From NCBI GenBank assembly GCA_900766815.1, contig CAAFWV010000022.1, positions 1-19,264 on the forward strand: 19,264 nt of DNA, given 5' to 3'. The position numbers and the translations under genes were made by a program. The notes beneath the pieces were generated by a model. It searched no databases. It saw nothing but the letters and a program-made list of their open reading frames with translations, and was not told the DNA's origin. Positions 1 to 7,172 of this stretch are shown in pieces (position 1 is the stretch's first letter; each line of letters begins with the position of its first letter). Source of the stretch: Lachnospiraceae bacterium (GTDB lineage Bacteria; Bacillota; Clostridia; Lachnospirales; Lachnospiraceae).

Positions 1-618
1 CGCATGTCTGATAAGCCCGCTTCCGTTGCTCTCATCATAGGGAAGAATACCATAGTCCTCCATATGCTTTAGTATTATCTCAAGAATAATTTTGTTTTCC
101 TCTACTCCGATAACACAATCGTTATTGGCTATGATATTGTGCGTACGTCCTGCATAGAATCCTGTTACTACCTTGCCGTTCTTATCCTTACCAAAGGGAA
201 ACTGAGACTTGCCCCTGTAATGATATGGCTCATCCATACCGACAATCGGTTCTTCTATGCTCCTCACATAGTCAGCATCAAATCCACCGATTCTGATGAT
301 ATTATTGGCTACCTTTGATGCCTTAAGCTCCAGCTGCCTGCCATAATCCAGAGCCTGAAGTGTACAGCCGCCACAGGGCTTTGCATACGGACATTTGGGT
401 TCAACGCGAAAAGGAGAAGGCGTAATTACCTTCTCCAGATGTGCGTAAGCATAGCTTTTCTTAGCCTTCATTATCTTAACCAGTACGGTATCGCCGATAA
501 CGGCATCCTTAACGAATAGCGTGTATCCGTCCACCTTGCCGATACCTTCACCATCGTTGCCCATGTCGGTTATTTTAATTTCAAGCAACTCATCTTTAGT
601 ATATTCAGAATTCTTCAT
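1..618 (-). CDS. rlmD: 23S rRNA (uracil-5-)-methyltransferase, RlmD/RumA type (N-terminal part, runs off the left edge)
   Basis: An open frame of 206 codons begins with ATG at 618 and is still open at base 1, so only the N-terminal half is visible. The first ~60 residues have the size and character of a TRAM RNA-binding domain. A cysteine cluster CPYAKPCGGCTLQ near residue 80-92 follows, the hallmark of the [4Fe-4S] site in RumA/RlmD-like enzymes, then a segment ending NGSGLIRHA that is typical of the central domain. The SAM-binding and catalytic Cys region lies outside the window. The family methylates C5 of a uridine in 23S rRNA (RlmD) or related RNA; which uridine cannot be told here. A ribosome site GGAG lies 7 bases before the start and overlaps the end of the upstream yhaM gene, whose stop is only 4 bases away, so the two are probably co-transcribed. 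Confidence 0.88.
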   Translation of the reverse strand, partial: MKNSEYTKDELLEIKITDMGNDGEGIGKVDGYTLFVKDAVIGDTVLVKIMKAKKSYAYAHLEKVITPSPFRVEPKCPYAKPCGGCTLQALDYGRQLELKASKVANNIIRIGGFDADYVRSIEEPIVGMDEPYHYRGKSQFPFGKDKNGKVVTGFYAGRTHNIIANNDCVIGVEENKIILEIILKHMEDYGILPYDESNGSGLIRHA

Positions 619-622
619 ATTC

Positions 623-1570
623 CTACTCCATCCTGGTACCGCGGATATTGCTCTCGATGAACTTATTGTAGCCCATCCACTCACCCGGATTTAAGCTCGC
701 ATCCAGAGCCTCCATAAAGGTCTCCATCTTCGCATCAAGATTATCCGCAAAGCTTAATGCCACAGCCTCAATTATTGCAGGCTTCTTAGGTGAACCGAAC
801 TCCAGCTCTCCATGATGCGCCAGAATACAGTGCCTCAGCTCATTGGCCAGGTTCACGGGAAAGCCCGGAATCTTGGCAATCCTCTCACCCACCATCTCAG
901 CACCGATAATAATATGACCTAACAGATTACCCTCATCACTGTAATCATTCTCAGGATAGGGCACGAACTCCCTGACCTTACCTATATCATGACAGATGGC
1001 TGCTGCCACCAGCAAATCCCTGTTAAGCACCCCATAATGAGCGGCAAAATATTCACAATTCTTCGCTACACTAAGCGTATGCTCCAGCAGACCGCCCACA
1101 AAGGAATGATGCACCGACTTAGCCGCAGACGAGAACCTGAACTTACCTATAAACTCCTCATCCTCCACGAAGAAGCTTCTAAGCAGCTGCTTCAGATACG
1201 GATTCTCCGTTTTATCAATCATCGCCACAAGCTCAGCCATCATCTCATCAATATTGTACTTACTCACAGGCAGATAGTCGGCCGGCTCATACTCGCCCTC
1301 TCGCGCCACCCTGGCTCTCTCAATCTTCACCTGAAGCGCACCGTTAAACACCGTCACTGTACCGACGATATCCACATAATCCTTCGCCTCGAACTCCTCA
1401 ATTCCTGCACTTCCCAGGTCCCAGACCTTCGCATCCACCGCACCGGTCTTGTCCTGCAGAACCACATTCCAGTAGTCCTTGCCGGTCTTGGTCACGGCAT
1501 TCGTTCTACTCTTAATCAGATAAATATCCGATACTCTTGCACCCTCTGTCAGGTCCTTAATATACTTCAT
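623..1570 (-). CDS. yhaM: YhaM-type 3'-5' exoribonuclease (OB fold + HD domain)
   Basis: The 315-residue protein has the layout and length of YhaM (CBF1) family exoribonucleases. Residues ~10-95 form an OB-fold nucleic-acid-binding domain with the typical KTGKDYWNVVLQDKTG stretch. Residues ~150-285 form an HD metal-dependent domain: His164 in LLEHT, His-Asp 194-195 in CHDIGK, His219, His252-253 and Asp276 are all in place, so it should be active. The family degrades RNA and single-stranded DNA from the 3' end with a divalent metal in the cytoplasm. It sits 21 bases after the HtrA-like gene and 4 bases before the rRNA methyltransferase. The only Shine-Dalgarno-like GGGAG is about 12 bases before the ATG, somewhat far, so initiation may be moderate or coupled to upstream translation. 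Confidence 0.9.
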   Translation of the reverse strand: MKYIKDLTEGARVSDIYLIKSRTNAVTKTGKDYWNVVLQDKTGAVDAKVWDLGSAGIEEFEAKDYVDIVGTVTVFNGALQVKIERARVAREGEYEPADYLPVSKYNIDEMMAELVAMIDKTENPYLKQLLRSFFVEDEEFIGKFRFSSAAKSVHHSFVGGLLEHTLSVAKNCEYFAAHYGVLNRDLLVAAAICHDIGKVREFVPYPENDYSDEGNLLGHIIIGAEMVGERIAKIPGFPVNLANELRHCILAHHGELEFGSPKKPAIIEAVALSFADNLDAKMETFMEALDASLNPGEWMGYNKFIESNIRGTRME

Positions 1571-1591
1571 ATTGCAAAATCGCTCCCGTCG

Positions 1592-2875
1592 TTATTTTAC
1601 TTCGCCCAAGGTTACCTCAAGCACTAACTCCTTGTATTCCTCTCCGCCCTGTCTCATGACAGTGACATATACCGTCGTCTCGGGACTGAAGGCATACATC
1701 GCATCCGTCACATCCGAATATTTTAGGATTGCCCTGTCTCCTATTTTGGTAATGATATCACCGCTCTGTATTCCCGCATTCATGGCAGGTGAACTCATGA
1801 CAATGCTGGTGACATAGGCTCCCATCGGCACTCCCAGATTCTCTATCGCATCCTTTGATACATCTATGCCGTTAATTCCAAGCACGGCCTTGCTTCTGCC
1901 GTTACTCATCCTCTCGATTTCCTGTTTAATATCAGAGATTCCTATAGCTGTTACAAGATTAGGTGTAGCCTCAGAACCCATGCTCTGGTCGATTACACCC
2001 AGCACCTCTCCATACAGATTAAGAATGATACCTGTTGCATTGGTTCCGCCATAAATATCCGTTGTAAGTATCTCAACATTCCGGTCCGTAAAGCTTGCGG
2101 TTTTTCCCTTGCCTGCCAGCATTCCGTAGCCCACGGCCTCTCCCTGGTCATAGAGTCGGCCGATTGCAATCACGGGAGTAGCCAGGATATTGGATACCTT
2201 ACTGTTGGCGAGCTTGAGTATCTGAGTTGATTCACGCAATTTTTCCGGAACATCCTCTATATTAACCGCAATAACGGCAAGTCCGGTGTTCTCATCCACA
2301 CCCTTAATCTCGCCCTTAACGGATTCACCGCTGTGGAAGGTGACCAGGATATCGGATGCATCCATTGTCACATCCTTATGCGACAGGAAGAGCATCTCCC
2401 TGCGGTTGTTGGCAACGTAGAAGCCGGTTGACGAGGTCTTGCTCTCGTAGGAATTGTCGAACCAGTCCATCTCACTGTTGTAGCCAACTACCGTAACGGT
2501 TGAAGCAAGCGCAGTCTGGGCTATGCTATAGAGCTCCTCATACTGGTCGTCGTACATCTGAATCGGGTCGGCCTTGTAGTTGCGCTCGATTACCTGAATC
2601 TGAGGCTCACTCTCCTCCTCAAGCACCATATCCTCCGGAAGCATCTCCTCGGTATCTTCAGGAATCTCAACAACAGCAGGCTCCTCCTGCGGATACAGCA
2701 GGTTGGTAAAAACCGGCTGAAGCACTAAGAAGGTCAGACACGCCAGGACACCGAAGATTACAGCCATGCTCGCCGTTATTATCGTTCGACGCATCAGCTT
2801 GCGACGGTTAAGCGGAGTAGCCTTTACCCTCTCCTTAATATATTCATTTTCTTCCAAATGATTAAGATTATCCAT
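1592..2875 (-). CDS. Membrane-anchored HtrA-like protein with PDZ domain, probably not a protease
   Basis: The 427-residue protein has a short basic cytoplasmic N-terminus, one membrane segment at ~31-53, an acidic Glu/Pro-rich linker to ~95, a trypsin-like (HtrA/S1C) fold at ~110-320 and a PDZ domain at ~330-420. The protease scaffold is recognisable from VTFHSGE, VDENTGLAVIAV and LNLYGEVLGVI. Aligned by eye to HtrA, the catalytic Asp (TDLAVL in the family) is Gly198 and the catalytic Ser (GNSGGP) is Ala280. His166 in LSHKDV is shifted about two residues from the usual position. It therefore looks like a pseudo-protease that could bind or sense peptides outside the membrane. The gene begins 40 bases after the aminotransferase gene and has no free Shine-Dalgarno site; a perfect hairpin fills the gap. 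It is followed after 21 bases by yhaM. Confidence 0.8.
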   Translation of the reverse strand: MDNLNHLEENEYIKERVKATPLNRRKLMRRTIITASMAVIFGVLACLTFLVLQPVFTNLLYPQEEPAVVEIPEDTEEMLPEDMVLEEESEPQIQVIERNYKADPIQMYDDQYEELYSIAQTALASTVTVVGYNSEMDWFDNSYESKTSSTGFYVANNRREMLFLSHKDVTMDASDILVTFHSGESVKGEIKGVDENTGLAVIAVNIEDVPEKLRESTQILKLANSKVSNILATPVIAIGRLYDQGEAVGYGMLAGKGKTASFTDRNVEILTTDIYGGTNATGIILNLYGEVLGVIDQSMGSEATPNLVTAIGISDIKQEIERMSNGRSKAVLGINGIDVSKDAIENLGVPMGAYVTSIVMSSPAMNAGIQSGDIITKIGDRAILKYSDVTDAMYAFSPETTVYVTVMRQGGEEYKELVLEVTLGEVK

Positions 2876-2888
2876 ATTTTGTCACAAA

Positions 2889-2911
2889 CACCCCGGAGAA
2901 TCTCCGGGGTA
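2889..2911 (-). promoter_or_regulatory. Strong intergenic hairpin before the HtrA-like gene
   Basis: The arms ACCCCGGAGA and TCTCCGGGGT (2890-2899 and 2901-2910) are perfectly complementary around one base; realistically this is an 8-base-pair GC-rich stem with a 5-base loop. It lies between the aminotransferase stop (2916) and the HtrA-like start (2875). On the coding strand it is followed by GTTTGTGAC, not a T-run, so it is not a classical terminator. The only GGAG/GGGG sequences upstream of the 2875 start are inside the stem, so it may mask ribosome binding or stabilise the upstream message. Confidence 0.55.
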
Positions 2912-2915
2912 TAAA

Positions 2916-4091
2916 TCATAACATTTCTTCTCTGAGTCTTCCAATGAAGCTTTCGATTCTGCCGATTGCTTCCTTGAGGGATTCAATCGAATAAGCATAG
3001 GATATTCTGAGGAAGCCCTCGCCGCTGTCTCCAAAGGCTGTGCCCGGAACAACTGCAACCTTCTCCTCCTCAAGCAGTCTGAGTGCGAATTCATCACTGC
3101 TCATACCGAATTCCTTAATGCAGGGGAAGACATAGAATGCTCCGAAGGGCTCGAAGCAGGGCAGTCCCATCTGCTTAAAGGTATGAAGCAGATACCTTCT
3201 TCGCTGGTTGTAGGCATCGCACATCTCCTTCACATCATCATCGCCGTGTCTCAGGGCCTCTATAGCTGCATACTGACTGGTGGTCGGAGCGCACATGATT
3301 GCGAACTGATGAATCTTGGTCATCTGCTCCAGAATAGCCTTAGGGCCACAGGCGTAGCCCAGTCTCCAGCCTGTCATGGCATAGGATTTGGAGAAACCGT
3401 TAATTACTATAGTTCTCTCAAGCATACCCGGAATCGAAGCTATTGATACATGTCCCGAATCACTGTAGGTAAGCTCTGCATATATCTCATCCGAGATAAC
3501 AAATAAATCATGCTTAATTATCACTTCGGCTACCGCCTCAAGATCCTTGCGCTCCATGATTGCGCCTGTAGGATTGTTGGGGAAGGGCATGATAACAACC
3601 TTGGTCTTATCTGTTATTGCCTCCTCAAGCTCTGCTGCCGTAAGTCTGAATTCATTCTCATTCTTTAGATTAATTATTACGGGCTTGGCATTGGCTAAGA
3701 TGGCACAGGGCTCATAGGATACATAGCTTGGCTGTGGGATAATCACCTCATCACCCGGATTAATCATGGCACGCAGCGCTATGTCTATTGCCTCGGAGCC
3801 ACCGACCGTTATTAATACCTCGTCCTTCGGATTGTAGGATAAATCGTACTTCCTCTTAAGGTATCTGCATATCTCACTTCTAAGCTCCAATAGTCCTGAG
3901 TTGGATGTATAGAAGGTTCTGCCCTTCTCAAGAGAATAGATTCCGACATCCCTAATATGCCAGGGTGTATCGAAATCGGGTTCTCCAACACCGAGTGATA
4001 TGGCATCGGGCATCTCACTGACCACATCGAAGAATTTGCGGATGCCTGATGGCTTTAATGCTACTGTTCTGTCTGATAACGGATTTCTCAT
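2916..4091 (-). CDS. PLP-dependent class I/II aminotransferase (aspartate/aromatic aminotransferase-like)
   Basis: The 391-residue protein has the normal length and motif order of fold-type I, class I/II aminotransferases. It shows SLGVGEPDFDTP near residue 31, TVGGSEAID near 95 for cofactor phosphate binding, PNNPTG at 171-176, SDEIYAEL at 200-207 (Asp201 and Tyr204 contact the pyridine ring), the Schiff-base lysine Lys235 in GFSKSYAMTGWRLGY, and Arg362 in LRISYA for the substrate carboxylate. The family moves an amino group between an amino acid and a 2-oxo acid in the cytoplasm. The exact substrate cannot be read from sequence. Its ATG overlaps the TGA of the upstream Lrp/AsnC gene by 4 bases (ATGA), so the pair is translationally coupled and the regulator probably governs this enzyme. 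Confidence 0.92.
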   Translation of the reverse strand: MRNPLSDRTVALKPSGIRKFFDVVSEMPDAISLGVGEPDFDTPWHIRDVGIYSLEKGRTFYTSNSGLLELRSEICRYLKRKYDLSYNPKDEVLITVGGSEAIDIALRAMINPGDEVIIPQPSYVSYEPCAILANAKPVIINLKNENEFRLTAAELEEAITDKTKVVIMPFPNNPTGAIMERKDLEAVAEVIIKHDLFVISDEIYAELTYSDSGHVSIASIPGMLERTIVINGFSKSYAMTGWRLGYACGPKAILEQMTKIHQFAIMCAPTTSQYAAIEALRHGDDDVKEMCDAYNQRRRYLLHTFKQMGLPCFEPFGAFYVFPCIKEFGMSSDEFALRLLEEEKVAVVPGTAFGDSGEGFLRISYAYSIESLKEAIGRIESFIGRLREEML

Positions 4092-4564
4092 GGCATTATC
4101 TTCTCTCTGTCGTCATTCTGTTCAATGATTGTACCGTGGTCCTTGTATCTCTTAAGAACAAAATGTGTTGCCGTACTGAGTACAGAATCAAGTGTGGACA
4201 GCTTATCCGATACGAAGCTTGCCACCTGCTTGAGTGACTTGCCATCTAACATAACCAGAAGGTCATAGCCGCCTGAAATAAGATATACCGCATTAACCTC
4301 AGGGTAGTTGTAGATTCTCTCTGCTATGCTGTCAAAGCCCTGTCCCCTCTGTGGAGTTACAGTCACCTCAATAAGTGCAGACACCTTCTCAATGCTTGTC
4401 TTCTCCCAGTCAATCAGAGTGTGATATCCGCAGATGACACCCTCTTCCTCCATCGCCTTAATCTCATTGGCAACATCTATCTCGTTCTCTCCAAGTCTGA
4501 TTGCTATCTCATCGATACCAACCTTACTGTTCTTCTCTATTATCTGTAATATTCTTTCTCTCAT
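4088..4564 (-). CDS. Lrp/AsnC-family transcriptional regulator
   Basis: The 158-residue protein has the standard size of the Lrp/AsnC family. Residues 1-55 form the winged helix-turn-helix (IIEKNSKVGIDEIAIRLG, then an AMEEEGVICGYHTLID wing). Residues ~65-145 form the RAM/AsnC ligand-binding domain, with the ISGGYDLLVMLDG turn around 96-108 that carries the effector-binding glycine. These proteins form dimers and octamers and respond to amino acids. The overlap with the downstream aminotransferase gene implies joint expression and a role in amino acid metabolism. AAAGG lies 6 bases before the ATG. The upstream AIR synthase-like gene ends 37 bases away, leaving little room for a full independent promoter, although an AT-rich stretch is present. 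Confidence 0.92.
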   Translation of the reverse strand: MRERILQIIEKNSKVGIDEIAIRLGENEIDVANEIKAMEEEGVICGYHTLIDWEKTSIEKVSALIEVTVTPQRGQGFDSIAERIYNYPEVNAVYLISGGYDLLVMLDGKSLKQVASFVSDKLSTLDSVLSTATHFVLKRYKDHGTIIEQNDDREKIMP

Positions 4565-4601
4565 ATATTTCCTTTCCCCGGAAAAACCGGTTCACACTTG
4601 T

Positions 4602-5552
4602 CTAGTATATCATACAACCCTCGTCTTGACGAGGTTCTTCAAGATATCTTCGCTCATCATCATACACCAGTACTCTGTCAATTCCATCGGTAATATGACC
4701 GATAAGTACCGCCGGAATATCCGCTTCATGCAGCCTCTCCGTCATAGCCTCTCCGTCTCTCGCTACTATAAGAAGCGCTCCGTCAGATCTTAGCTTATAC
4801 GGATTCAGATTATAATAATCACTTATCTCCACAGACTCCTGCATAATCGGAATATTCCTAAGATTCACTTCAAGTCCGACACTAAACACATCACCCAGCT
4901 GCCAGAGTGCAGCCATTACGCCACCATCAGAGCAGTCGTTCATGCATACAGCGTCAGACGAAACCGCGACTGCAGCCTCCGGTACCACACTTATGAATCT
5001 GAGAAGCTCCATGGCATCCCTTGTGATAAATTTGGGGAAATGCTCATCAAGCTCCGTCTTCTTAACCTTCGCAATTCTCGCTGCACCGCTCATGGCTGCC
5101 CACTTGGTCATGATGATTGCATCTCCCGGCAGGGGCTTTGACTTAGACCATGCCTTACCCTCGGAGTCGGTCATCGCCTCTGCTGCATGTGTTGTTATGT
5201 TAACTACCGGATGAGTAATTCCGCTCAATGTTTCAGTATGTCCGTCCACAATATTAAGTCCTAGCTTTTCCGCTGTTTCTTCTATATCCTTAACTATTGT
5301 CTTAAGCTTGATTTCACGATACCTTTCCGGTAAAAAGAGCGAGACGACTGAGTCTTTCGCGATTTTGCCACAAACAGCTGCATTGTTGACGGCTCGAAGC
5401 ATTGCCATTCTGCCGGCTGCCTCCTCGTCGAAATCAGTACTTATACCCGTGAAAAAAGCGCAATCTTTGCCCGGGATTGCGCTTCCGTTGTTATTTATGT
5501 ATTTGAGTACCGAACGCTTAATTACGTTCTCGTTTACCTTACCCTTGTTCAT
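4602..5552 (-). CDS. HypE-like AIR synthase family protein
   Basis: The 316-residue protein belongs to the PurM/HypE/ThiL/SelD ATP-binding superfamily and looks most like the HypE-like 'AIR synthase' proteins of clostridia. An N-terminal half with GKDCA and VDGHTET motifs is followed by PGDAIIMTKWAAMSGAARIA, then a C-terminal half with VVPEAA, CSDGGVMAALWQL and NPYKLRSDGALL. It lacks the PRIC-type C-terminal cysteine tail of true HypE and ends in GCMIY, and no hydrogenase maturation gene is nearby, so its substrate is unknown. Start choice: the frame opens with GTG at 5558, but AGGTG, 5-9 bases before the ATG at 5552, is a proper ribosome site and overlaps the stop of the VanW gene, so ATG 5552 is preferred. 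It is followed by Lrp and aminotransferase genes. Confidence 0.82.
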   Translation of the reverse strand: MNKGKVNENVIKRSVLKYINNNGSAIPGKDCAFFTGISTDFDEEAAGRMAMLRAVNNAAVCGKIAKDSVVSLFLPERYREIKLKTIVKDIEETAEKLGLNIVDGHTETLSGITHPVVNITTHAAEAMTDSEGKAWSKSKPLPGDAIIMTKWAAMSGAARIAKVKKTELDEHFPKFITRDAMELLRFISVVPEAAVAVSSDAVCMNDCSDGGVMAALWQLGDVFSVGLEVNLRNIPIMQESVEISDYYNLNPYKLRSDGALLIVARDGEAMTERLHEADIPAVLIGHITDGIDRVLVYDDERRYLEEPRQDEGCMIY

Positions 5553-5558
5553 GTTCAC

Positions 5559-7022
5559 CTATGGATTGACATTTGTTGCCGGGGCATTTAGTGCCGCTGC
5601 TGCTGCCGCCCAGGCTCCCGCCACGCCGGCGCAGTAATCGATACTTCCTGTTGCAATAGCCTCGCTAATCTGAGCCGCCGCATTGGGGTCAGTCGTAGCT
5701 ATACCTACAACCGCCGTTCTTGGCACCATCTTGTAGCTGCTGGAATTGACCACCTCTCTGCTCTCTTCCCTGCCATCTACAGTGACTATCTTAATCAGTC
5801 TTGCCTTATAGCCTGTATGTGCTGACTGAATTGAGATATAGCCTACAGGATATGAGGCCGAGGGAATGATATTCTCCGTAAGTGCGGGAGTTGTCTCCAG
5901 AACCTCGCTCTTGTACTCAACCTTCCTGTTGTCCGGTCTTGTCTCCTTGCCATATATATTGAATACTATCTTCTTGTCATCAGTTGTATATCCTTCTATA
6001 TATATAGGATATTCTGTGTTATTAACGAATCTGAAGTCCTTGCCCGCGGACTCAGAGATTGCCGCATCCGCGCTTGCAGGTACGTAGTTTACTATCATCG
6101 AGTGGTTATTTCTCTCTGTTACCTCAAGCTCGGCCTTAAGAACCGCGTTATAAAGGGTGGTTGATACCTGGCAGATACCGCCGCCAAGGCTGTCCACTAC
6201 CATTCCGTTCATATATGAACCGGCCATCTTGTAGCCGTTTTCCTCAGAGAAGGGCTTGATGTGGTCATACATTGAGAACTCTTCACCGGGGCGAAGCAGG
6301 GTACCGTTTACCAGTCTGCAGCCGTTTGCAACATTGGCTGACCTGTTGGAGCCTGAGGTCTTGTAGCTGGTCTCGAAGCTGCCCAGGATATCTGTTACCT
6401 GATTTAATTCTTCCACACTTGCCTTAGGTTCATCCTTTATGCAGGGAAGGTCGATTTCCGCATTGGTTCCGTTCCACTCATTCTCGATATAATCTGAGAT
6501 GAAATCCATGGCTTCCTGCTTGTCTATAATAACGCCTGTCGTTCCGGGAGTGATTGTAAAGCCGTCCTCGGTTCTGGTAATGGTGGCTTCAACCGCCGCC
6601 TCGTTATATATCATGCAGTTATTATCCACGAATTCTGACAGCTTCTCCCTGTCAAAGCTATATTCCAGCGGAAGGCTTAAGCCGTTACGTGCAATATCCT
6701 TGCGGTCCTTATATCTCTTTACGAAGTTTCCCCTGTTGCCCCGGCTCACAGCCTCAGTGGTAACACCGGTATTCTTCCATTTAAGATTAATATCCTTTAC
6801 CGGAAGAGTCGCGATTTTCCCTTCAACACAGTGGATGATAATCTCTGAGGATGAAGCACTGTTTACCTTCTCATTCACCGCTTCGGATGCCTGCATCTCA
6901 TTCATGCCGGATACATCAATGCCTCCGATGGTAACTCCGTTCTGAATGACCGGCGTCGCGGCGTATGCCTGCATGGGTAATGCTAATGTAATTATTAATA
7001 GTAGTAATGTTATTTTTTTCAT
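5559..7022 (-). CDS. Exported VanW-family protein with YoaR-like N-terminus and G5 domain
   Basis: The 487-residue protein begins with a typical signal peptide (hydrophobic 4-16, cleavage near AYA-A at 19-22). Residues ~28-200 resemble the paired peptidoglycan-binding-like repeats of YoaR proteins (NGVTIGGIDVSGMN, GFTITPGTTGVIID). Residues ~230-360 are a VanW domain with GGGICQVSTTLYNA at 280-293. Residues ~365-445 are a G5 domain (REVVNSSSYKMVPRTAVVG). The last ~40 residues form an Ala-rich tail with a lone Cys464. These proteins act at the cell wall; VanW itself is named from vancomycin clusters, but the family is widespread and its reaction unknown, and this gene is no evidence of resistance. 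No clear Shine-Dalgarno site precedes ATG 7022. The stop abuts the ribosome site of the next gene, so coupling is likely. Confidence 0.88.
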   Translation of the reverse strand: MKKITLLLLIITLALPMQAYAATPVIQNGVTIGGIDVSGMNEMQASEAVNEKVNSASSSEIIIHCVEGKIATLPVKDINLKWKNTGVTTEAVSRGNRGNFVKRYKDRKDIARNGLSLPLEYSFDREKLSEFVDNNCMIYNEAAVEATITRTEDGFTITPGTTGVIIDKQEAMDFISDYIENEWNGTNAEIDLPCIKDEPKASVEELNQVTDILGSFETSYKTSGSNRSANVANGCRLVNGTLLRPGEEFSMYDHIKPFSEENGYKMAGSYMNGMVVDSLGGGICQVSTTLYNAVLKAELEVTERNNHSMIVNYVPASADAAISESAGKDFRFVNNTEYPIYIEGYTTDDKKIVFNIYGKETRPDNRKVEYKSEVLETTPALTENIIPSASYPVGYISIQSAHTGYKARLIKIVTVDGREESREVVNSSSYKMVPRTAVVGIATTDPNAAAQISEAIATGSIDYCAGVAGAWAAAAAALNAPATNVNP

Positions 7023-7037
7023 TTACGTTATGATATA

Positions 7038-7145
7038 CTAATATGCGAAAAGGGATACAAGCATTGTACCCACCATTGCAAGTACAAGCAGTATCACGAT
7101 TATTCTTGCGATAAACTTTTTGTTTTTGTTATTCATGTTAAACAT
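7038..7145 (-). CDS. 35-residue single-pass membrane peptide
   Basis: A 35-codon gene encodes a basic start (MFNMNNKNKK) followed by one hydrophobic segment at residues 11-33 and ends LFAY. A strong ribosome site AAGGAG lies 7 bases before the ATG at 7145. The same frame stays open upstream to 7523, but that extension is antisense to a convincing plus-strand gene and has no ribosome site, so the short form is chosen. The pattern (Lys-rich N-terminus, single helix, about 30-35 residues) recalls tiny Firmicute membrane proteins such as Prli42, the stressosome anchor, but similarity in so short a hydrophobic sequence is weak and the identity is only a suggestion. It lies 15 bases upstream of the VanW gene and would be the first gene of the minus-strand run. 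Confidence 0.72.
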   Translation of the reverse strand: MFNMNNKNKKFIARIIVILLVLAMVGTMLVSLFAY

Positions 7146-7172
7146 GATGTTTCTCCTTATTGTGAGGTCACT

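Noticed and set aside
989..1627. Plus-strand 212-codon ORF opposite yhaM
   Set aside because: It overlaps a fully convincing enzyme gene, has no family resemblance and a His/Arg/Leu-rich composition typical of antisense frames.
2889..2911. Hairpin as a rho-independent terminator
   Set aside because: Neither strand has a T-run after the stem, and the downstream gene follows at once; a regulatory or stabilising role fits better.
5559..7022. VanW domain as evidence of a vancomycin resistance cluster
   Set aside because: No vanHAX, vanRS or vanY-like genes are present, and VanW-domain proteins with G5 are common household genes in clostridia.
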